A DNA stretch of 5,501 nt from Candidatus Woesearchaeota archaeon CG11_big_fil_rev_8_21_14_0_20_43_8. GTDB lineage: Archaea > Nanobdellota > Nanobdellia > Woesearchaeales > CG08-08-20-14. The stretch spans positions 1-5,501 of the forward strand of contig PCVE01000030.1 of NCBI GenBank assembly GCA_002762705.1. The letters are read 5' to 3'. Every line of letters begins with the position of its first letter. The first letter of the stretch is position 1. The translations under genes and the position numbers were made by a program. The notes under the pieces were generated by a model. It was not told the origin of the DNA. It did no database searches and was given only the letters and a program-made list of their open reading frames with translations. Shown here one piece after another: positions 1-4,594 of the stretch.

Positions 1-802
1 TTTCAGTCTGGAAGAACTCAAGAGAGAACAGTATCGAAAATGGATAGTTCGCCCAGTAATGCCCAAGCACAAAAGCGAGGACAGCCCCAAGGACAAAAGT
101 CACGCCAAGATGCTGAAGCCCGATAAGATAATCATTATAGCTTTGCTTGATGAAAAGAAAAGACCCGACCAAAAAGAATATGAAAATCGCAAGGCCGATC
201 TTCACATTCGGCGCCGCTATCGTCTTTGAAGAGAAGACACCGAATTCTCCGATCAGAAGATAAGTCAGCACCGAGAGCAGGCTCTTGTTGCTCTTCATCG
301 CATCTTTTGAGAAGACACTCTTCACTTTTGCGAAATCCGTGAACTTGAGTCCTTTCTCTGCGACTGGTTCGACGACTACTTTCTTCCCTTTCACTTCAAC
401 AGGCTTGATCTCGCCAGCCGCCACATGCTCTCTTGTGTGCCTGATAAGAGCATAGACACCAAGACTGACTCCACCAAAAGCCACAAAGAAACCAAGGACA
501 CCAAGTATCACTGTCCCGATAGTGAGGCCTTTGATCTCAAGAAGCGCGAAATATTTCTGCGAGAAATAATATACGCCAGCAAGGATCATCACAAGGATTA
601 TGACACGTTTTATGACAATCAGCATAAGGCCGCTTAGTTTATTGATGATCAGGACAGCGACAAAAAATCCGATCAGCATTATGATAAGCGCAAGCATATC
701 GCCTCGCATGACAAGTGACGGCAAAGACAAGATATATTTCATCCCGAAATCGACAACATTTGTCGATGCCTGCAGATTCATCGCAGTAGATGTAGCGTTC
801 AT
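1..802 (-). CDS. Multi-pass membrane protein of unknown function (C-terminus beyond left edge)
   Basis: I translated this open frame by hand. It runs without a stop from an ATG at 802-800 off the left edge, giving 267 residues. Hydrophobic stretches lie near residues 36-54, 60-80, 93-120, 174-196, 202-218 and 227-249, so five or six membrane helices are likely. Between the third and fourth is a charged loop of about 50 residues (121-173) rich in Lys, Glu and Val, probably a cytoplasmic domain because it begins with Arg-His-x-x-Arg. The first 35 residues are polar and show no cleavable signal peptide. The ATG at 802 is preferred because a TATA-like box is centred about 26 bases upstream; Met8 is an alternative. 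I recognise no family. It could be part of a transporter or a lineage-specific membrane protein. It lies 87 bases downstream of the patatin gene on the same strand. The coding frame is well supported; the function is unknown. Confidence 0.8.
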   Translation of the reverse strand, partial: MNATSTAMNLQASTNVVDFGMKYILSLPSLVMRGDMLALIIMLIGFFVAVLIINKLSGLMLIVIKRVIILVMILAGVYYFSQKYFALLEIKGLTIGTVILGVLGFFVAFGGVSLGVYALIRHTREHVAAGEIKPVEVKGKKVVVEPVAEKGLKFTDFAKVKSVFSKDAMKSNKSLLSVLTYLLIGEFGVFSSKTIAAPNVKIGLAIFIFFLVGSFLFIKQSYNDYLIGLQHLGVTFVLGAVLAFVLGHYWANYPFSILFSLEFFQTE

Positions 803-824
803 AATGAGATTCTGGAATCATTGA

Positions 825-833
825 TTAATAAAA
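825..833 (-). promoter_or_regulatory. TATA-like box for the membrane protein gene
   Basis: On the minus strand this reads TTTTATTAA, preceded by a purine-rich GGAAAG that resembles a BRE. Its centre is about 26 bases from the ATG at 802, the spacing expected if transcription starts at or next to the start codon. No Shine-Dalgarno site is visible before that ATG, which agrees with a leaderless message. A minus-strand TTTTT at 860-864, just upstream, could end the patatin transcript. Confidence 0.5.
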
Positions 834-889
834 CTTTCCGTTCCCTAGCACTAACATAGAAAAATAATCGATAGAAATCGAGATCAAAA

Positions 890-2113
890 TCATTTCTTTT
901 TCCATGCGTCGACAGCAGACATATCCAGATCTACACCGCATTCATCTGCCATACGTGCATGATAGTCACGCCTGCGATCAACATCTTCCATCACACGACC
1001 ATAACCAAGCTTGACCGCTTTCTCTTTTGATCTCATGAGGAAATAATGGAACATGACTGGATCCTCTTCACAATCTTCTGGTTCGATCAGTATGATATCC
1101 CTATGCTTATTCCACGGTGCGGGAAGATGTTTCCCATGTATCTTGAGATATTTCAGATATTTTTTGACAGGCATCTCTATCATCATCCGAAGTGATTGCT
1201 GAAGCTGGTCGACAAGGCCCCATTGTTCTATGTTTCCACCGATACGCGGCTTCAATGGATTCACCACCATCACAAGATCCGCGTTCGCGAGCGTTATCGC
1301 AAGATCGACGTTCGCCGTGTCATACACCTCACCATCGAATAATTTCCTGCCTTGCACATCAGTTAGACCATACAACCCAGGGATAGAGCTTGACGCGGCG
1401 ATGGCCCTAGATATCGGGACATCAAGCAGATATACATCCTTAGACACAAAATAATCCGCGTTTGCTCTTTGCATCTTGCATTCAAGTCGTTGTGGACCCA
1501 TGAGCACCCTACACTTGTTGTTCGCGTCTGTCGCAGTGATCACAAGATCTGTCTTCAATTCATCGAATGAATCCGAGACCACCCTATCGTCAAGACCAGT
1601 CGGTTGATTCAAACGTTCCCTAAAATACTTCTCAAGACCACTCATGTTGAATGGCGGCACAGTAAGTGCATTCACGATGTCGATACCTGCGCTTCCAAGA
1701 TCCAGGACAGAATCAAGTGTGCTACCGATGGCATGTTTCAATAGATTTTTCTTGTTCCTGCGCTTGAATCTTGAAAGACCATCATTGACTGCGCGCTTCA
1801 CGATGCCATTCACCCTTGGAGTGACCTTCATGAGCCTCCTGCCAAATCCTTCATAATTCAATTTGTATAGCGTACGGAACGGAAAATTATATTCGTCGGC
1901 CCTGCCATGCAAGGATTCATTGATCTCATGTGGCGTCACGCCATTCGCTATCAATGCCGCAAGGATCGATCCTGCGCTGATTCCAGTGATGAAATCAAGA
2001 TTCTCGACAGTCATACCTAGATCCCACATCGCCATAAGCGCGCCTATCTCGAATTCGATGCCGGCGACACCACCGCCTGCAAGTGCAAGTGCTATCTTCT
2101 TGTTTTTAGACAT
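890..2113 (-). CDS. Patatin-like phospholipase family protein
   Basis: This 407-residue protein has the patatin fold signature, an alpha/beta serine lipid acyl hydrolase using a Ser-Asp dyad. The oxyanion-hole glycine loop is at residues 13-18 (GGGVAG). The nucleophile elbow is G44-I-S-A-G48 with Ser46 as catalytic serine. A conserved SSSIPG stretch at 241-246 precedes the catalytic Asp260-Gly261. Residues 81-160 form a basic insertion, rich in Lys and Arg, between the nucleophile and the rest of the core. The C-terminal 100 residues carry KYLKYLKIHGK and a charged tail. No signal peptide or membrane helix is evident, so the protein is probably cytosolic or membrane-peripheral, acting on phospholipids or other acyl esters. 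Two details are unusual: the residue after GGGx is Ala17 where many members have Arg or Lys, and the Asp-Gly is followed by Glu262 rather than Gly or Ala. It is divergent from the next gene. Family assignment is firm; the substrate is unknown. Confidence 0.93.
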   Translation of the reverse strand: MSKNKKIALALAGGGVAGIEFEIGALMAMWDLGMTVENLDFITGISAGSILAALIANGVTPHEINESLHGRADEYNFPFRTLYKLNYEGFGRRLMKVTPRVNGIVKRAVNDGLSRFKRRNKKNLLKHAIGSTLDSVLDLGSAGIDIVNALTVPPFNMSGLEKYFRERLNQPTGLDDRVVSDSFDELKTDLVITATDANNKCRVLMGPQRLECKMQRANADYFVSKDVYLLDVPISRAIAASSSIPGLYGLTDVQGRKLFDGEVYDTANVDLAITLANADLVMVVNPLKPRIGGNIEQWGLVDQLQQSLRMMIEMPVKKYLKYLKIHGKHLPAPWNKHRDIILIEPEDCEEDPVMFHYFLMRSKEKAVKLGYGRVMEDVDRRRDYHARMADECGVDLDMSAVDAWKKK

Positions 2114-2131
2114 GACTATCGCGCTCGAAAA

Positions 2132-2178
2132 AAATTAAGGATCCCTTTATCATACAAGATATTACTTTCCTTTAAATA
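2132..2178 (-). promoter_or_regulatory. Probable promoter region of the patatin gene (box uncertain)
   Basis: Two AT-rich boxes could serve. TATTTAAA (plus positions 2171-2178) would put the transcript start near 2148 and give a leader of about 35 bases without an obvious Shine-Dalgarno site. CTTAATTT (2132-2139) lies only about 22 bases from the ATG at 2113, a little close for a leaderless start. I cannot decide between them. Confidence 0.3.
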
Positions 2179-2217
2179 AATTACGATTTTATCACCCAGC
2201 AGTTGTCCAAAGAAAAA

Positions 2218-2225
2218 TATATAAA
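2218..2225 (+). promoter_or_regulatory. Strong TATA box for the kinase-like/deoxyribosyltransferase-like gene
   Basis: TATATAAA is preceded by a purine-rich run (AAAGAAAAA) that fits a BRE, making this the best TATA box in the window. Its centre, about 2221.5, predicts a transcript start near 2247-2249. That is immediately before or at a GTG codon (2249-2251), well upstream of the first in-frame ATG at 2283. The placement bears on the start-site problem of the downstream gene. Confidence 0.65.
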
Positions 2226-2282
2226 GCGTACAGGAATCCTAAGCAAGGGTGAATCGGGATAATAATATTAGCTGCAGGTATC

Positions 2283-3317
2283 ATGGGGGGGATGAATTCT
2301 GATGGATACATCCAGAAAGTTGTCCAGATGGGTCAGGACAAAGGAATCGAGATAAAGACCTATGATGTCCTGGCCAGGGTAATGAAAGACAATAGACTAG
2401 ACCTCACAAGCCTGATGACCATAGATGACCAAAAATTCGAGCTCATGCGAAGAAACGCATATCTTGAGATTGCCCATGAACTTACTGGTGTCGAGAATGC
2501 CATAATAAAGACACATGCGACAGTAGAATGGAACACGATCGGCCATGGATTTATACGCGATTCAGAAGTCATACGAAAGATTTCTATCGACAAGATTGTC
2601 ACACTTATCGATTCTGAATGGCTCATAGAGAAAAGATTCAAAGACCCGCAGACAGAGAATGATAGGGTTTTTGGAAAACAACTTGACAAGTACCAAAACA
2701 GATTCGAGAAGATCCTTGACTGGATCAACAACGAGATCCTTCAGGTCGAGAATTGGACATACCTTATCAATAATATGGACAAGATTAATATCTCAGAATA
2801 TGTCCTGCCCACAGGACAACCTACAGAATCTCTGTATAAGATCGTGACCATACCGGATGTGCCGATATTCTATGCGAGCTATTCAATGTCACATGCGCCG
2901 CAGAAAGTGAGAAAGATTGTCGACAATGGTATCATCCAATTGAGAGAATACGGTGTAGTGCTCGACCCACAGGCAATCGAGATCGAATTGAACGCCCCGC
3001 CAGGACTTGACAAAGATGCGACATACGCAAACACTGTCCATAGAGATCTGCACCACACAGTCCATAAACTGAAACAGAGCAGTAAGAATGCGATCGTCGC
3101 ATTCCATCCATATGACACAGACCCAATCTTTTCATCAGGCATGTGCGAAGAGTTGAATGCCGCTTACAATTGCGGAGTCAGGAGATATGTCGTCATGCCG
3201 AACAGCAAGAGCCCATTCACCGTCCTCAAATATGCTTCAGAGAACTGCCTGTTCGATAACAATGAACAACTTTTTGCCACGCTCGAAAAGGATGGATACA
3301 GAAAATTAGTGTTTTAA
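2283..3317 (+). CDS. Putative AdkA-like nucleotide kinase fold fused to a nucleoside 2-deoxyribosyltransferase-like domain
   Basis: This frame gives 344 residues from the first ATG. Residues 1-125 follow the layout of archaeal AdkA-type adenylate kinases: a glycine-rich loop at the extreme N-terminus, a helix, TYDVLARVM, a THAT motif at 77-80, a strand KIVTLID at 104-110, then a lid-like arginine/aspartate segment (RFKDPQ, NDR). The glycine loop lacks the Lys-Ser/Thr of Walker A. A helical linker covers about 126-185. Residues 194-335 resemble nucleoside 2-deoxyribosyltransferases: strand PIFYASYS, a D255 segment, NAIVAFHP at 269-276, then SSGMCEEL at 284-291, where Glu290 may be the nucleophile, and YVVMP at 302-306. 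The likely substrate is a nucleoside or nucleotide, in salvage, surveillance or depletion. The start is doubtful: the same frame is open back to 2253 and encodes a hydrophobic strand (IIILAAGI) expected in this fold, but no ATG, GTG or TTG is available there. Both domain calls rest on motif resemblance only. Confidence 0.7.
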   Translation: MGGMNSDGYIQKVVQMGQDKGIEIKTYDVLARVMKDNRLDLTSLMTIDDQKFELMRRNAYLEIAHELTGVENAIIKTHATVEWNTIGHGFIRDSEVIRKISIDKIVTLIDSEWLIEKRFKDPQTENDRVFGKQLDKYQNRFEKILDWINNEILQVENWTYLINNMDKINISEYVLPTGQPTESLYKIVTIPDVPIFYASYSMSHAPQKVRKIVDNGIIQLREYGVVLDPQAIEIELNAPPGLDKDATYANTVHRDLHHTVHKLKQSSKNAIVAFHPYDTDPIFSSGMCEELNAAYNCGVRRYVVMPNSKSPFTVLKYASENCLFDNNEQLFATLEKDGYRKLVF

Positions 3318-3983
3318 ATTCTTGATCTTATAAAACATAAGAGACGACACTTGCTGCAGATATTCAAAGCACACATTACCAGTTATCTTGCTCTCTCCGA
3401 CACCACGATTCACAAAAGTGAAAGGCACTTCAGAGATCTTCTTCGCTTTTCCTTTCACAATGACCTCAAGGAGGATTTTGTATCCAAGTCCGTTTAGTTT
3501 CACATCTTTGATAATTTCTCGTCGGAATGCGAAGAATCCAGACATGGTGTCTTTGACAGAAGTCAATGGCCTCGAGATCATCCGCGCACCAAATGATAGA
3601 AGTTTTCTATGGAACGGCCATTCCTGCACTGAACCGCCTTTAACCAATCTGCTGCCGATCACAAGATCATGATCTTTCAATCTGTCGATCAGCTTCGGAA
3701 GATATTTCGGAGGATGCGACAGATCAGCATCCATGACAAGTATATGTTCTCCCTTCGCATGTGAAAAACCATCGATGACAGCAGAAGACAATCCGCGTTT
3801 TCTTTTTCTGCAGAATGCACGCACCTTTGGAAGCGATCTCGCTATCTTGTAAGTGCCATCCGGAGAATCATCATCTATAACTATGACTTCATATCTCATG
3901 CTCTTTAGAACAGTACCTATCTGCTTCACAAGCTCTTTGATATTACCAGCTTCATTGTATGTCGGAACGATGATCGAGATCAT
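3306..3983 (-). CDS. GT2 family glycosyltransferase, dolichol-phosphate mannosyltransferase (DPM1) type
   Basis: This 225-residue protein matches the DPM1-type GT-A fold throughout. It starts with the VPTYNE nucleotide-binding motif (6-11), followed by DDDSPDGT at 37-44, the metal-binding DAD at 85-87 followed by LSHPP, GSRLVKGG at 110-117, a W122/R126 acceptor-side segment, DTMSGFFAFRR at 145-155, and VPFTF plus GESKI near the C-terminus. The family moves a sugar, usually mannose or glucose, from GDP or UDP to polyprenyl (dolichyl) phosphate at the cytoplasmic membrane face, feeding protein N-glycosylation or glycolipid synthesis. The extra C-terminal membrane helices of longer archaeal homologues are absent, so this is the short, peripheral form. 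The ATG at 3983 is supported by the TATA-like box 25-26 bases upstream. The gene converges on the preceding plus-strand gene with a 12-base overlap of coding ends. The donor sugar cannot be read from sequence. Confidence 0.92.
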   Translation of the reverse strand: MISIIVPTYNEAGNIKELVKQIGTVLKSMRYEVIVIDDDSPDGTYKIARSLPKVRAFCRKRKRGLSSAVIDGFSHAKGEHILVMDADLSHPPKYLPKLIDRLKDHDLVIGSRLVKGGSVQEWPFHRKLLSFGARMISRPLTSVKDTMSGFFAFRREIIKDVKLNGLGYKILLEVIVKGKAKKISEVPFTFVNRGVGESKITGNVCFEYLQQVSSLMFYKIKNLKH

Positions 3984-4004
3984 AAAAATTATCTATAACG
4001 AGGA

Positions 4005-4013
4005 ATTTAAAAT
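4005..4013 (-). promoter_or_regulatory. TATA-like box for the glycosyltransferase gene
   Basis: ATTTTAAAT on the minus strand is centred 25-26 bases from the ATG at 3983 and no Shine-Dalgarno site precedes that ATG, so a leaderless transcript is likely. The box is nearly symmetric. It could also work in the plus direction, which would place a start near 4035, ahead of the GC-rich intergenic block. Confidence 0.5.
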
Positions 4014-4071
4014 GATTTCTAACATGCGCTGTTGTGCTAGATCATGACCCAATGAAAAATTCTTTGAAAAA

Positions 4072-4193
4072 GGGACAATTCCAACCAGCCACTTGATAAA
4101 GACTTACGCGCCTTACGGCGCAGCAACGCTATTGGATACCTCAAAGAAGGCCAAAAGCCCGATAGGGCGTGGGGCGTGTCTATGAACCTGACC
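4072..4193. ncRNA. GC-rich foldable intergenic block, candidate non-coding RNA
   Basis: No credible reading frame covers this block. By my count 51 of the 90 bases at 4101-4190 are G or C, against about one third in the 60 bases either side. It holds a perfect hairpin GCGCC-TTAC-GGCGC (4108-4121) and a second, GCCC-GATA-GGGC (4157-4168). Bases 4101-4109 can pair with 4174-4180 around a two-base bulge, in competition with the base of the first hairpin; TCCAA (4080-4084) can pair with TTGGA (4132-4136). It lacks tRNA, 5S, SRP or RNase P landmarks I would recognise. Strand is unclear. A plus transcript could use the symmetric box at 4005-4013. A minus transcript could use an ATTATAG box at 4211-4217 and stop at the T-runs complementary to 4055-4059 and 4067-4071. 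Confidence 0.3.
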
Positions 4194-4200
4194 AAAAAAA
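4194..4200 (-). terminator. Oligo-T terminator after the cysteine microprotein gene
   Basis: Seven consecutive T residues on the minus strand lie about 60 bases beyond the microprotein stop codon. Archaeal RNA polymerase terminates at such U-runs without needing a hairpin. This is the longest T-run on that strand between the microprotein and the glycosyltransferase gene, so it plausibly ends the microprotein transcript. Confidence 0.4.
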
Positions 4201-4258
4201 GATCATGATGCTATAATCACAATCCAATACACTAAGCACGATTGAATCAGTTCAAAGA

Positions 4259-4387
4259 TCAACCGTGCATCGCTGCCATCGGGGTCCTTCCGTTTATGAC
4301 ACAGGAATCACAGCCTGCGCACATGGCTGGGTTCACAAGGCCCTGACACCAGACAATCTGTCTTTCGGATGGACATTCAGTTTTCAT
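4259..4387 (-). CDS. Cysteine-rich microprotein (42 residues), possible metal-binding
   Basis: The frame is open back to 4471, but the start at 4387 is chosen because GAGGTGA sits five bases before this ATG and nothing comparable precedes the upstream ATGs. The 42-residue product has five cysteines: Cys5, Cys14, then Cys23-x2-Cys26-x2-Cys29. Nine-residue steps (5, 14, 23) run into a tight CxxCxxC cluster, a pattern suited to zinc, iron-sulfur or another soft metal. There is no signal peptide or membrane helix. A TATA-like box at 4427-4433 and a T-run at 4194-4200 frame it as a short single-gene transcript. It is divergent from the PhoU-like regulator and shares a 207-base control region with it. 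I do not recognise a family. Its reality rests on the ribosome binding site, promoter spacing and cysteine pattern; a chance frame is still possible. Confidence 0.6.
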   Translation of the reverse strand: MKTECPSERQIVWCQGLVNPAMCAGCDSCVINGRTPMAAMHG

Positions 4388-4392
4388 TTTGT

Positions 4393-4399
4393 TCACCTC
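4393..4399 (-). promoter_or_regulatory. Shine-Dalgarno site deciding the microprotein start
   Basis: GAGGTGA on the minus strand, five bases before the ATG at 4387, is a near-ideal complement to the 3' end of 16S rRNA. It is the clearest ribosome binding site in the window, where other genes look leaderless, and it excludes the longer reading from 4471. Confidence 0.65.
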
Positions 4400-4426
4400 G
4401 TCACGAGTATTATTATGTGTTGCAGG

Positions 4427-4433
4427 ATATATT
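4427..4433 (-). promoter_or_regulatory. TATA-like box for the microprotein gene
   Basis: The minus strand reads AATATAT here. Its centre at 4430 predicts a transcript start near 4402-4404, giving a leader of about 15-17 bases that just contains the Shine-Dalgarno site at 4393-4399. The fit between box, leader and ribosome site supports all three. Confidence 0.5.
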
Positions 4434-4472
4434 GTTTTATCTGAGCAAAATAATGACATGGTGTTGCACATA

Positions 4473-4497
4473 AATCAATAAAAAGCCCGGATTGATT
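4473..4497. repeat. Inverted repeat AATCAAT / ATTGATT in the divergent control region
   Basis: Perfect 7-base arms at 4473-4479 and 4491-4497 flank an 11-base centre. It lies between the two divergent promoters, about 40 bases upstream of the microprotein TATA box, so a regulator-binding site is possible. Both arms are AT-rich, so chance is not excluded. Confidence 0.4.
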
Positions 4498-4523
4498 GTT
4501 ACAGCCGTTTTAAGACGGTTACA
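4498..4523. repeat. Dyad AGCCGTT / GACGGTT bracketed by direct GTTACA repeats
   Basis: Bases 4503-4509 pair with 4514-4520 (seven pairs, two of them G-T) around a TTAA centre, with a Watson-Crick core CCGT/ACGG. GTTACA occurs at 4498-4503 and again at 4518-4523, exactly 20 bases apart, about two helical turns. The element sits about 40 bases upstream of the PhoU-like gene's TATA box, a position suited to an activator or operator. Confidence 0.4.
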
Positions 4524-4561
4524 CTCCAATAAACACGGCAAGTACATACAGATACACAATA

Positions 4562-4569
4562 TTTAAATA
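4562..4569 (+). promoter_or_regulatory. TATA box for the PhoU-like gene
   Basis: TTTAAATA matches the archaeal TATA consensus closely. Its centre lies about 29-30 bases before the ATG at 4595, predicting a transcript start a few bases ahead of the start codon. No Shine-Dalgarno site is present, in agreement with a near-leaderless message. Confidence 0.6.
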
Positions 4570-4594
4570 CTTGATTGGCCCAATAAAACATACA

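Noticed and set aside
425..821. Short open frames on both strands over the left-hand gene (425-637 plus, 600-824 plus, 639-821 minus).
   Set aside because: They are out-of-frame shadows of the minus-strand membrane protein, whose hydrophobic-helix pattern is coherent along its whole length.
2285..2291. Run of seven G residues near the start of the fusion gene as a phase-variation tract or the site of the frame problem.
   Set aside because: Correcting the frame here would replace the sensible IIILAAGI strand with a polar, unlikely sequence. The GGG at 2256-2258 explains the start better, and a single G7 is weak evidence for phase variation.
890..3317. Patatin plus deoxyribosyltransferase-like gene as a divergent anti-phage defence pair (CBASS-like).
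   Set aside because: No CD-NTase cyclase, sensor or other defence gene is visible, the genes have separate divergent promoters, and patatins are common housekeeping proteins.
4072..4193. tRNA, 5S rRNA, SRP RNA, RNase P RNA, C/D box RNA or TPP riboswitch in the GC-rich block (GAACCTGACC recalls part of the TPP element).
   Set aside because: No T-loop, anticodon arm, SRP tetraloop core, RNase P conserved regions, paired C and D boxes or remaining TPP motifs could be found.
4039..4208. AGATCATGA direct repeats at 4039-4047 and 4200-4208 flanking the GC-rich block, as if a small inserted element with target duplications.
   Set aside because: There are no terminal inverted repeats inside the copies, the repeat is itself largely palindromic, and a 9-base match within a few hundred AT-rich bases is not improbable.
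4388..4471. Longer version of the microprotein starting at 4471 (70 residues).
   Set aside because: The added 28 residues have no ribosome site and would span the TATA-like box at 4427-4433; GAGGTGA before the inner ATG decides for 4387.
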